Shown: positions 8,721-16,283 of the stretch, piece by piece | Layout: every line of letters starts with the position of its first letter | How positions within the stretch are numbered: position 1 is the first letter of the stretch | Assembly: GCF_002846575.1 (NCBI RefSeq) | Contig: NZ_PJND01000007.1 | Location: forward strand, 1,178,001 to 1,242,000 | Direction: 5' to 3' | DNA from: Flavobacterium lindanitolerans | GTDB taxonomy: Bacteria; Bacteroidota; Bacteroidia; Flavobacteriales; Flavobacteriaceae | DNA: 64,000 nt | Notes under the pieces: model-generated | Told to the model about the DNA's origin: nothing | Seen by the model: the letters and a program-made list of their open reading frames with translations, nothing else | The model's database searches: none | Made by a program: the position numbers and the translations under genes

Positions 8721-10295
8721 TTTAAGATACAGACTGCTGTCTAAGGTGTAGATATCAGGCCTGAATTGTAAACTATTGCCATTACTCCATGCTGTCCAAT
8801 ATAGCTGGTGAATGGCAATTTCTTTTTTAATTTTCGCATTTTGAGTTTTTTCTCTTTTCAGGGTTTCGGTAATCTTTTCAAGACTCCAGTTTTTCTTATC
8901 GTCTAACAGGTACTCTGTCAGCTCCAACGGATTTTGAACCCTGACGCAACCGGAGCTAAGTGAACGGTTAGTTTTGTCAAAATATTCCCTGTGATTCGTG
9001 TCATGCAGGTAAACCGTAAAATTATTCGGAAACATTATTTTTACCATTCCTAATGAATTATAAGTGCCGGGACTTTGCACATAGCGATAGTTCAGTGCTT
9101 TTTCAGGGTTCCAGCTAGTTAAGCTTACTTCTTTTCCGTTTTTGTCATAAACAGTAATGTTTTTTTTCGTGAGATAGTTTCGGTTTTTTGTTGTGGCAGG
9201 AATTATATCTTCCTTTAAAATTGTAGGAGGTACAGTCCATGTAGGATTGAATACGGCATAACTCAATTTAGAACTCAATATGGGTGTTTTCCTTTTAGAG
9301 GTGCCAACAATGACATTATGTGTTCTGGTCGTATCATTTTTAAAAACCGTACAGAGCCTGTAGTCAGGGATATTGATAATAATATAGTGCTCGCCCATAT
9401 TCTTAGGGAACCATCGCCAGCGTTCCAGATTGGCAATGATTTGTTCTTTCCGCACATTTTTAGGAATATTTAGTGCCATGACCGTACTCGGGCCAATGAC
9501 TCCATCTGCTGCAAGCCCATGTCTGGACTGGAATCTCTTGATTCCTTTCTCGGTTTCTGGGTCGTAAAGATTGGTAAGAGAATCTTGTGGTGTCATATCT
9601 CTCCAATACATCAGTCTTTTTTTAATATTTATGATTGATTGGCTGGTATCGTTTACTTTTAATTTTCCTGCAACTTCTATTTTTTTAAGCGTATCGGTTG
9701 GAAATTTATCGATGAGCACCAACGCCTCTTTTAGTTTTTTATAGACAATATGGTTTGGTTTTGCTTTTTCAATAATAGTCTGTAGTGAATCACCGTTACT
9801 GGCATCTGTTAATAGCTGATTGATTTTTGCCTGGTTAGGAATCAAATCCCAATCTTCATAAAGTTCTTTTGGGTTTAGTTTGCCGCGGGTCTGGTGCAGA
9901 AGATATTTTTGAATGGCAAGTGTCATCTGCACGTCATAGCTTACGATTTCTTTTTCGGTTAATGAAGACAGGCTTTTTTCCTGACGCTCCAACTCGTAGG
10001 AATTGTAATCTTTAGGTTCTAAACCTTCCTTGTCGACTGTTAAAAGTTCTTCAATGATGAGTTGTCTGTTTTTTGACGTATTCCATACAGTTTTGAAATC
10101 ATTCATCCTGTAAAATGAAGTAAGCGAATCATTCTCAAAGCTTGCTACATAAGCGGAATCAATATCATAACTTCTGGGTTCGTGTTTGGTCACATCTCCT
10201 GTGTCCTTTTTTAAAGGTGGGGTATAAGCGATTTCTTTTTCCTTGCAGGAAACCAGAAGAAGCAATAATGCCGTTATGAGAAAAAATCGATACAT
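8709..10295 (-). CDS. L,D-transpeptidase, YcbB/LdtD-like lipoprotein
   Basis: The start chosen at 10295 gives 528 residues beginning MYRFFLITALLLLLVSCKE, a typical lipoprotein signal with the lipobox Cys at about residue 17. A longer frame 39 bases upstream lacks a sensible signal. Domains in order are an N-terminal helical scaffold domain, a peptidoglycan-binding-like repeat (LYDPETEKGIKRFQSRHGL, then DGVIGPSTVMALN), and a C-terminal YkuD catalytic domain with YLHDTNHREYF and SSGCVRVQNP (conserved His and catalytic Cys). This architecture matches YcbB/LdtD enzymes that make 3-3 cross-links in peptidoglycan. It should be anchored in a membrane and face the wall. It converges on the other transpeptidase gene with a 12-base overlap and no room for a separate terminator. 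Confidence 0.88.
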   Translation of the reverse strand: MYRFFLITALLLLLVSCKEKEIAYTPPLKKDTGDVTKHEPRSYDIDSAYVASFENDSLTSFYRMNDFKTVWNTSKNRQLIIEELLTVDKEGLEPKDYNSYELERQEKSLSSLTEKEIVSYDVQMTLAIQKYLLHQTRGKLNPKELYEDWDLIPNQAKINQLLTDASNGDSLQTIIEKAKPNHIVYKKLKEALVLIDKFPTDTLKKIEVAGKLKVNDTSQSIINIKKRLMYWRDMTPQDSLTNLYDPETEKGIKRFQSRHGLAADGVIGPSTVMALNIPKNVRKEQIIANLERWRWFPKNMGEHYIIINIPDYRLCTVFKNDTTRTHNVIVGTSKRKTPILSSKLSYAVFNPTWTVPPTILKEDIIPATTKNRNYLTKKNITVYDKNGKEVSLTSWNPEKALNYRYVQSPGTYNSLGMVKIMFPNNFTVYLHDTNHREYFDKTNRSLSSGCVRVQNPLELTEYLLDDKKNWSLEKITETLKREKTQNAKIKKEIAIHQLYWTAWSNGNSLQFRPDIYTLDSSLYLKLRD

Positions 10296-10367
10296 AACCA
10301 AGAATTGTACGAGGACTTGTGTGAAGTTACTCAAAAAGTTTCAAGTTGCGAAGTACCCGATGAATTT

Positions 10368-10814
10368 TTATACGGTATCTAACTTTTTGTACATTACATA
10401 GTGTTTGCCAATATCGGCTATGTCAAAAGGCTCTCCAATAATTTCATATCCGAGTTTTTTATAGAATCCAACCGCAATTTCCCGTGCATTAAACCAGATA
10501 ATTTTTCCGCCACGTGCCTGGGCATCATTTTCTGCATGCTTTACTAAAGCTTCACCAAATCCTTTTTTCTGAAATTCCGGCAATATGGCCATACCTCTTA
10601 GTTGAAATTGTAATTTTTCTTCTAAGAAAGGAGTGGGATGTATGAACAGGGAAGCAATGCCTGCAAGTTTTTCATTGCTGAATAAGCCAAAATGTTTTGT
10701 AGATTCTGAATTATCGCCTTCAAAATGGCAGGTTTCTATCGGTTTTCCGGGTCGTAAAACGGGATGTCGGACAGAAAATGTATCTAATGCAGATATTTCT
10801 TTTATGGTTTCCAT
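10368..10814 (-). CDS. GNAT family N-acetyltransferase
   Basis: This 148-residue single-domain acetyltransferase shows the GNAT fold signature GMAILPEFQKKGFGEALVKH (strand 4 and the acetyl-CoA pyrophosphate loop, residues ~77-97), followed by GGKIIWFNAREIAVGFYKKLGYE, the strand 5/helix 4 region that usually ends these domains. The acceptor substrate cannot be told from sequence. It is small, probably cytoplasmic, and transcribed alone. The gap to the transpeptidase gene start downstream is about 70 bases. Confidence 0.85.
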   Translation of the reverse strand: METIKEISALDTFSVRHPVLRPGKPIETCHFEGDNSESTKHFGLFSNEKLAGIASLFIHPTPFLEEKLQFQLRGMAILPEFQKKGFGEALVKHAENDAQARGGKIIWFNAREIAVGFYKKLGYEIIGEPFDIADIGKHYVMYKKLDTV

Positions 10815-10941
10815 TTTTCTTTTAAAATTTTTTGGGTGGGATTGTAAAATATAACAATTTAATAATAAAACTCTTAGCGGTCGAAAAGCTTATTTCTGCA
10901 AAGATTGCGAAAAAAAGATTGCATTTTTTTTGAAAAAAAAC

Positions 10942-10973
10942 TTGCAACTGAAAAAACTTATTGCTTATATTTG
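10942..10973 (+). promoter_or_regulatory. Promoter of tRNA-Gly
   Basis: There is a TTG (10942-10944), a 21-nt spacer and TATATTTG (10966-10973), an almost ideal Bacteroidetes housekeeping promoter. The -7 element ends 12 bases before the mature tRNA 5' end. Confidence 0.7.
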
Positions 10974-10985
10974 CACCGTAGAAAT

Positions 10986-11058
<73 letters not shown>

Positions 11059-11070
11059 CTAAAAATAAAA

Positions 11071-11097
11071 CCTCAAGTGAAAGCTTGAGGTTTTTTT
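11071..11097 (+). terminator. Terminator after tRNA-Gly
   Basis: A 7-bp perfect stem CCTCAAG/CTTGAGG with a 6-nt loop is followed by seven T residues, 13 bases after the tRNA 3' end. Confidence 0.85.
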
Positions 11098-11148
11098 ATT
11101 TCCAAAACTTTTCAGAAATGGATTTCCAATAAATTTAGGGGTTTGTAT

Positions 11149-11206
11149 TTTGCGCCTCTGCGTCTTTGCGTGAAAATAATTACTCGCAAAGACGCAGAGG
11201 CGCAAA
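11149..11206. repeat. Long intergenic palindrome (22-bp arms)
   Basis: The arms at 11149-11170 and 11185-11206 are perfect 22-bp inverted repeats built from the phrase GCCTCTGCGTCTTTGCG, around a 14-nt AT-rich loop. The arms are more GC-rich than the surrounding spacer. No T-run follows, and a terminator already sits upstream, so I read it as an interspersed repeat element rather than a terminator. Together with the tRNA and its signals it accounts for the 425-base stretch between the acetyltransferase gene and pepE. Confidence 0.75.
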
Positions 11207-11239
11207 GTTCATATGAACTTCAGGAGGTATTAAATGTTG

Positions 11240-11947
11240 CTAGTTCAGAAAACTCAAATCACTTCCGCTTTCTAATTCTTCAGGTTGCTGGTTTTGTCTG
11301 AAAAGGCGTGCTTTCAGATTTCCTTTTAAGGTTATGGTTTCGTTTTTTACTTCCAGCCAACTTCCTTCCCTAAGTCCCAAAACGGGTAAAGTATTGAATT
11401 GGTGAAATTCTTTTATTCTTGTTTCCCGCGTTTCGCCCATATGTGTTGAGTTGCTGTCCGGGTCGAGATAGTGCGGATTGAGGTTGAATGGAATCATGCC
11501 CAAAGTCTGGAAACTTGGTGGATAAATAATAGGCATATCATTAGTAGTCTGCATTGTCAGTCCGGTTATATTGCTTCCGGCGCTGGTTCCCAAATATGGA
11601 GTACCTTTTTTTAATGTTTCAGATAGCAAGGTCATCAGGTCATGACGATAAAGTTGCGTTACCAATAAAAAAGTGTTTCCGCCACCTGTGAAAATTCCTT
11701 CCGCTTGTTTTAGGGCTTCTTTCAGGTCTTCAAATTCATGCAGGCCTTTTACTTTAATGTTGATTTTAGAAAAAGCCTGATGTACTTTTTCAGTATATTC
11801 GTCGTGTGATATACCACTTGGTCTGGCATAAGGTATAAAGACAAGTTCAGACACATTTTTGAAGTGAATAGAAAGTTCCGGCAAAAGATATTCGAGATAA
11901 CCTCCGTTGTGTAATGTTGAGGTACTCGCTATAATCAGATTTTTCAT
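11240..11947 (-). CDS. pepE: Peptidase E (alpha-aspartyl dipeptidase, family S51)
   Basis: This 235-residue cytoplasmic serine peptidase belongs to the class I glutamine amidotransferase-like fold family S51. Its characterised members cleave dipeptides with an N-terminal aspartate. The nucleophile elbow is GTSAGSN with the probable catalytic Ser at residue 122. The oxyanion-side motif GIFTGGGNTF precedes it (residues ~84-93), and NLNPHYLDPD carries the expected catalytic His. The length equals that of well-known PepE enzymes. It is a single gene whose start follows an AT-rich spacer. I see nothing unusual in it. Confidence 0.92.
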   Translation of the reverse strand: MKNLIIASTSTLHNGGYLEYLLPELSIHFKNVSELVFIPYARPSGISHDEYTEKVHQAFSKINIKVKGLHEFEDLKEALKQAEGIFTGGGNTFLLVTQLYRHDLMTLLSETLKKGTPYLGTSAGSNITGLTMQTTNDMPIIYPPSFQTLGMIPFNLNPHYLDPDSNSTHMGETRETRIKEFHQFNTLPVLGLREGSWLEVKNETITLKGNLKARLFRQNQQPEELESGSDLSFLN

Positions 11948-12102
11948 TTTAATATGATTTTATGACGTAAAGTTAGCAAGGTTGGAAATTATAAAGCAGT
12001 AGAATGTGAACTTTATTATTAACACAAATTTATTAGGTCGTTGGCAATAATTTGGGAGGTGATAAGATATTTTTACCTGACAAACTTATCCCTCAATTCA
12101 TT

Positions 12103-12858
12103 ATGCTGAAAAAAATATTTTTATGTTCTTTTTTTATAGCTGTTTCTCCTTCGGTGCTTTCACAGGTTTCCGAGCGAAAAAACCTGAAAGGGAAAGTTAT
12201 GGCATCTGCTTCCAATCTTGATGGGATTTATGTCCTGAACCTGTCTTCAGAAAAAGAAACAGTAACCAAAGAAGGCGGTTATTTTTCGATTCAGGCCAAA
12301 GAAGGAGATTCATTAATGTTTTCGTCTATCCAGTTCAAAGGTAAAATTGTGGAAGTCAGCCAGGCTGATTTTGAGAAAGAATTGTTCTTTGTGAAGCTTG
12401 AGACTATGGTAAATCAATTGGATGAAGTAACAGTCGTGCAATATAAAAATATCAATGCTTACGATTTAGGAATTATACCCAAGCCCGCCAAAGTCTATAC
12501 ACCGGCCGAAAGAAAATTAAGGACGGCTACAGGTGTAGATCCTAAAGTAGGACTAAATAATTCGTTTACTCTCGACCCGCTTTTAAACCTGATGTCCGGA
12601 AGGACTTCGATGCTCAAGAAAGAACTGGAAGTAGAAAAAAGAGAGAAATGGATAAGCCAGCTGGAGGATTTATTTGAAGAAGAATACTATACGAAAAAAC
12701 TTAAAATCCCTGCCGAAAATGTCAAAGGATTTTTGTATTATGCGGTTGAAAACGAACGATTAGTAAAAAATCTGAACAGTAAAAATAAAGCAATGGCGAC
12801 ATTTTTATTAGGAGAGATTGCCAAAACATATATTCAAACCATAACCAATGAAAAATAA
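12103..12858 (+). CDS. Tandem paralogue 1: carboxypeptidase-regulatory-like secreted protein
   Basis: The start at the ATG at 12103 (251 residues) is chosen because MLKKIFLCSFFIAVSPSVLSQ is a clean signal peptide. An in-frame start 51 bases upstream adds an unlikely leader. Residues ~25-115 look like a carboxypeptidase D regulatory-like (transthyretin-fold) domain of the Bacteroidetes type (KGKVMASASNLDGIYVLNL, SIQAKEGDSLMFSSIQFKGK, and LDEVTV near its end). The C-terminal ~120 residues are specific to this array: VYTPAERKLRTAT, LDPLLNLMSGRTS, then helices ending in a TNEK tail. The function is unknown. It heads a run of five overlapping paralogues followed by a DUF6702 protein and an M1 peptidase. 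The stop overlaps the next ATG by 11 bases. Confidence 0.85.
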   Translation: MLKKIFLCSFFIAVSPSVLSQVSERKNLKGKVMASASNLDGIYVLNLSSEKETVTKEGGYFSIQAKEGDSLMFSSIQFKGKIVEVSQADFEKELFFVKLETMVNQLDEVTVVQYKNINAYDLGIIPKPAKVYTPAERKLRTATGVDPKVGLNNSFTLDPLLNLMSGRTSMLKKELEVEKREKWISQLEDLFEEEYYTKKLKIPAENVKGFLYYAVENERLVKNLNSKNKAMATFLLGEIAKTYIQTITNEK

Positions 12859-13582
12859 TTACTTTTTAATACTACTAATACTGCTTTCTCAAATTGTCTT
12901 TTCGCAGAGTAAGGAGAATAAAAAAATATATGGAAAAATAACAGCAGGACAAGTTCCGGTTGATGATATTGAAGTAGTTAATTTTTCGAATGCCACCCAG
13001 ACCAGAACGAATGCAAAAGGAGAATTCTACATTTATGCCAGAACAGGTGACGTGCTGATTTTGTCGGGAGCCAATCTTGAACACAAAAGAAAAACGATTA
13101 CAAAAGACGAATTCAATTCAGGAAATGTTGAAATTGTGATGAAGCCTGAGGTGACAGAGCTTCAGGAAGTTGTTGTTGAAAAAAGTGATGAATTTTCGGT
13201 AGTGCAGGGAGTGAAAAAATATACACCGGCAGAAAGAAAGCTGAGGACGGCGTCAAAGCCTGTGGAACTAATACAAGGTTTGGGTATCAGTAACGATGCC
13301 ATTCTTAATTTCTTATCAGGTAGAACAAAAACGCTTAAAAAAGGAGTTCAGGTAGAGAGGGAAATAGCCAGGCTCGAAAAGCTGGATAATTTTTTTGACG
13401 AGGCTTATTATACAGAAAGCCTCGATATTCCGAAAGACTATGTCAATGGCTTTAAATACTACATTGTAGGTGATGAAGAGTTTAGCAAGGCATTAGACCA
13501 AAACAATAAAACCGCTCTTGAAGTAGCTATCATAAAACTGGCAGAAAAATATAGGGGATTGCTTGCCGATGAAAAGAAATAA
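12848..13582 (+). CDS. Tandem paralogue 2: carboxypeptidase-regulatory-like secreted protein
   Basis: This 244-residue protein has a signal peptide (to about IVFSQ, residue 20), the beta-rich regulatory-like domain (KIYGKITAGQVPVDDIEVVNF, FYIYARTGDVLILSGANLEHKRK), and the array-specific C-terminal half with KKYTPAERKLRTAS and LNFLSGRTKTLKKGVQVE. Its ATG lies inside the last codons of paralogue 1, in another frame (11-base overlap). It is the most divergent of the first four, with E and V replacing residues shared by paralogues 3-5 in the strand before the hinge (QEVVVEKSDEF). No enzyme motif is visible. The likely location is the periplasm or outer surface. The role is unknown. Confidence 0.83.
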   Translation: MKNNYFLILLILLSQIVFSQSKENKKIYGKITAGQVPVDDIEVVNFSNATQTRTNAKGEFYIYARTGDVLILSGANLEHKRKTITKDEFNSGNVEIVMKPEVTELQEVVVEKSDEFSVVQGVKKYTPAERKLRTASKPVELIQGLGISNDAILNFLSGRTKTLKKGVQVEREIARLEKLDNFFDEAYYTESLDIPKDYVNGFKYYIVGDEEFSKALDQNNKTALEVAIIKLAEKYRGLLADEKK

Positions 13583-14330
13583 TTACACGCTTTTGCTTTT
13601 TCTGCTATCGGCAGGAATGTTGTTTTCACAATCACAGGAGAAACTTCTGCTAATAAAGGTAATGGCAGATGGGAACTATGTAGGCGGTATTAATGTAGTT
13701 AATCTCGTTAATGAAAAATCAGCAGTTACAGATGAAAAGGGTGAGTTTTTTATTTCGGCAAAAGAAGACGATTTACTGGTGTTTTCAGCTATAAATTTCG
13801 AGTACAAAAGAAAAATCATTAGCAAAGAAGACATTCTTGCTGGCGCGATTACTGTTAATGTGATTCCAAAAACAACAAGTCTTGACGAAGTAGAGATTAC
13901 AAAGTATAAGGATCTTGATGCTTTTGAATTGGGAATTTTGGAAACTCCTGCAAAAAGATATACTCCTGCAGAACGCAGACTCAGGACGGCTGGTGATTTT
14001 AAGCCGGTCCATTTGGTTGGCCTTCTGTTTGGACAATTTCCTTTGGATCCGGTACTAAATGCAATAAACGGAAAAACAAAACGCCTTAAGAAAGAAGTAC
14101 AAATCGAACAGCAGGAATTTTTGTTGAAAAAGGTAGAAGATATGTTTCAGGATGACTATTTTTTAGGACATCTTAAAATACCTGAAAACTACATACAGGG
14201 TTTTAAATTATACAGTATAGGTGATGAAAATTTTGTGAGGTTATTAGAAGACAAAAATAAGATAAAGTCAGAGTTTGAACTGGCAAGGCTTTCAAGGGAA
14301 TATCTTAAATTGATTTCAGATGAAAACTAG
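13569..14330 (+). CDS. Tandem paralogue 3: carboxypeptidase-regulatory-like secreted protein
   Basis: I use the ATG at 13569 (253 residues, MKRNNYTLLLFLLSAG...) rather than an in-frame TTG six bases upstream, because it follows the GATGAAAA junction used by every gene of this array. A signal peptide to ~LFSQS is followed by the regulatory-like domain with the array phrase VGGINVVNLVNEKSAVTD and EDDLLVFSAINFEYKRK, which is very similar in paralogues 4 and 5. The C-terminal half carries KRYTPAERRLRTAGD and LDPVLNAINGKTKRLKKEV. The overlap with paralogue 2 is 14 bases. I infer recent duplication from the near-identical central segment. The function is unknown. Confidence 0.84.
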   Translation: MKRNNYTLLLFLLSAGMLFSQSQEKLLLIKVMADGNYVGGINVVNLVNEKSAVTDEKGEFFISAKEDDLLVFSAINFEYKRKIISKEDILAGAITVNVIPKTTSLDEVEITKYKDLDAFELGILETPAKRYTPAERRLRTAGDFKPVHLVGLLFGQFPLDPVLNAINGKTKRLKKEVQIEQQEFLLKKVEDMFQDDYFLGHLKIPENYIQGFKLYSIGDENFVRLLEDKNKIKSEFELARLSREYLKLISDEN

Positions 14331-15033
14331 CTTTCTTTTTGCCTTTTTATTTATAGCACACTTTGCTTTTTCACAGGAAAAGATAATCCGCGGAAAAGTT
14401 ACGGGCAGTGGCAACAATGTTGAAGGAATTAACGTAGTCAATCTGGTTAATGAAAAATCAGCCGTTACAAATGCAGCCGGAGAATTTCGCATTCTGGCAA
14501 AAGAAGACGATTTGCTGGTTCTGTCTGCTTTGAATTTCGAATACAAGCGAAAAATTATTGATGCTGACGACCTGAAATCGGACGTAGTTATCATTGAGAT
14601 GATACCCAAAGCCAATCAGTTGGATGAAGTAGAAATCACAAAATACAACAACATTAATGCTGTTTCTTTAGGCATTTTATCAAAGCCTGCAAAAGTTTAC
14701 ACCCCGGCAGAAAGAAAATTGAGGACGGCCACCACCGGACTGCTCGACCCGCTAATTAATTTAATGTCGGGCAGGACCAAAAGACTTAAGCAGAATATTT
14801 CGGTAGAGAAAAAACAAATACTTCTGGAAAAAGTAAATGACCTTTTCGATGATGAATTTTATACGCAAACCCTTAAAATCAATCCTGATTACATCATGGC
14901 ATTCAAATACTTCTGTATTGAAGATTTTAAATTCGCAAGTGCCGTTAGGGGAAAAAACAAAACACTGGCAACTTTTTGGATCAATGAACTTGCAGTAGAA
15001 TACAATAAGTTGCAGTCTGATGAAAAGCAATAA
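14320..15033 (+). CDS. Tandem paralogue 4: carboxypeptidase-regulatory-like secreted protein
   Basis: This 237-residue protein has a short signal peptide (MKTSFLFAFLFIAHFAFSQ) and the regulatory-like domain (IIRGKVTGSGNNVEGINVVN, EDDLLVLSALNFEYKRK, NQLDEVEITKY). The C-terminal half has AKVYTPAERKLRTAT, LDPLINLMSGRTKRLKQ, and the terminal helices, which resemble paralogue 1 more than its immediate neighbours. The ATG lies in the GATGAAAACTAG junction that ends paralogue 3 (11-base overlap). The mixed similarity (front half like 3 and 5, back half like 1) suggests either gene conversion or uneven selection. Its role is unknown. Confidence 0.84.
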   Translation: MKTSFLFAFLFIAHFAFSQEKIIRGKVTGSGNNVEGINVVNLVNEKSAVTNAAGEFRILAKEDDLLVLSALNFEYKRKIIDADDLKSDVVIIEMIPKANQLDEVEITKYNNINAVSLGILSKPAKVYTPAERKLRTATTGLLDPLINLMSGRTKRLKQNISVEKKQILLEKVNDLFDDEFYTQTLKINPDYIMAFKYFCIEDFKFASAVRGKNKTLATFWINELAVEYNKLQSDEKQ

Positions 15034-15706
15034 AATCTTACTCCTTACTTTTTTGGTTTCTTATGTCGCCCTTTCGCAAGAAAAAATGATAAAGGGAAGA
15101 GTTGTTGCAAACGGCAATAACGTTGAAGGCATAAATCTGGTGAATTTGGTGAATGAAAAATCAGCCGTCACAGATTCCAATGGAGATTTTTCGATTCTGG
15201 CAAAGGTTGACGACCTGCTCGTTTTTTCAGCTGTCAATATGCATTATAAAAGAAAAATCATTGAAGCGGATGATTTTCAAAAAGATATCATTATTATAGA
15301 AATGGAGCCTAAAATAAATCAGCTCGATGAAGTCGAAATTACAAAATATGTCAATATAACGGCCTATAATTTAGGAATCATAAAATTCAAGCCAAAAGTT
15401 TATACGGTTGCAGAACGAAGGATGATAGGCAGAGTAGGAAGTAGGGCAGAAAGAAAAGCAAGGGTCGAAGGTGAGAAAAAACTAATGCTGATTGAAAGAA
15501 TTGGAATCCTGTATAGTGATGAATATTTCATTAGAGTACTAAAGATTGACCCTGATTATGTCATGGCATTTAAGTATTATTGCTCCGAACAGCCGGATTT
15601 TATGAAAACTGTCAATTCGAGGGTAAAAGATAAAATCAAATTGGCAATAATCGAACTGGCCAGAAAATACAATGAACTTCAAAATGAAGAAATTGTAAAA
15701 GAATAG
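15020..15706 (+). CDS. Tandem paralogue 5: degenerate C-terminal motif
   Basis: This 228-residue last member of the array has the same signal peptide and regulatory-like domain (NNVEGINLVNLVNEKSAVTD, NQLDEVEITKY). Its C-terminal core differs: the motif reads KVYTVAERRMIGRVG instead of YTPAERKLRTA, and the LDPLxNLMSGRTK segment is replaced by a short Arg/Lys-rich stretch (SRAERKARVEGEKK). The last ~75 residues still align (IDPDYVMAFKYYC). It ends NEEIVKE rather than DEK, and it is the only member not overlapped by its downstream gene (12-base gap). It may be a diverged regulator or a decaying copy, but the frame is intact. Confidence 0.82.
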   Translation: MKSNKILLLTFLVSYVALSQEKMIKGRVVANGNNVEGINLVNLVNEKSAVTDSNGDFSILAKVDDLLVFSAVNMHYKRKIIEADDFQKDIIIIEMEPKINQLDEVEITKYVNITAYNLGIIKFKPKVYTVAERRMIGRVGSRAERKARVEGEKKLMLIERIGILYSDEYFIRVLKIDPDYVMAFKYYCSEQPDFMKTVNSRVKDKIKLAIIELARKYNELQNEEIVKE

Positions 15707-15718
15707 TACTTTTGTAAA

Positions 15719-16219
15719 ATGAAAAAGGCAATCAAAATAGTTTTTCTTTTACTGTTGTTTACTGGGCTGACTTCGGCTTCGCTTCACAAATTTTATGTTT
15801 CCGTAAACCAATTGGATTATGTGCCGGAAAAGAAAGCCATAGAAATAACATCCCGACTTTTTATTGATGATATGGATTTGGCCTTGGAGAAAAGGTTTGG
15901 CAAAAAAATATATCTGGGAACAAGTAAGGAAATAAAAGAAAGTAAAGAACTGCTTCAGAAATATTTTCAGGAAAAGTTTGCCGTTAAAGTAAACGAACAG
16001 GAAAAAGAAATCCGTTTTTTAGGCAAAGAAGTAGAAGATAATGTCCTGATTTGCTATTTCACAATCAAGAATGTCGAGAAAATCAGTTCTATCGAAATAA
16101 AAGACACTATTTTAATGGAGCTTTATGACCAGCAGCATATTTTCCATACGCACGTTTTAGGGAAAAAGCAAAGCCTGCTTCTTACTTCAGACAAAATACG
16201 GGGTCAGTTAAATTATTAG
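15719..16219 (+). CDS. DUF6702 family exported protein
   Basis: This 166-residue protein has an N-terminal signal (MKKAIKIVFLLLLFTGLTSA) and then the pattern HKFYVSVNQLDYVPEKKAIEITSRLFIDDMD, which I recognise as DUF6702, a small Bacteroidetes family of unknown function. Beta strands dominate. A His near the C-terminus (QQHIFHTHVLGKKQS) and the early LHKFY are the most distinctive positions. It follows paralogue 5 by 12 bases and precedes the M1 peptidase by 64 bases, so all seven genes from 12.1 to 18.5 kb could form one unit. No catalytic motif is visible. Family assignment is from memory of the signature. Confidence 0.75.
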   Translation: MKKAIKIVFLLLLFTGLTSASLHKFYVSVNQLDYVPEKKAIEITSRLFIDDMDLALEKRFGKKIYLGTSKEIKESKELLQKYFQEKFAVKVNEQEKEIRFLGKEVEDNVLICYFTIKNVEKISSIEIKDTILMELYDQQHIFHTHVLGKKQSLLLTSDKIRGQLNY

Positions 16220-16283
16220 CATTTTTTTTCCGGTATTACATCAAATTGATTAAATTTCAATCTTAAAATAACCCAACTCCTCC

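Noticed and set aside
11149..11206. Palindrome considered as an insertion-sequence end or attachment site
   Set aside because: There is no transposase or integrase gene nearby, no target duplication that I can see, and the arms face each other across only 14 bases.
12052..12102. Extended N-terminus of paralogue 1 starting at an upstream codon
   Set aside because: It would place hydrophilic residues before an otherwise clean signal peptide, and the ATG at 12103 fits the other four paralogues.
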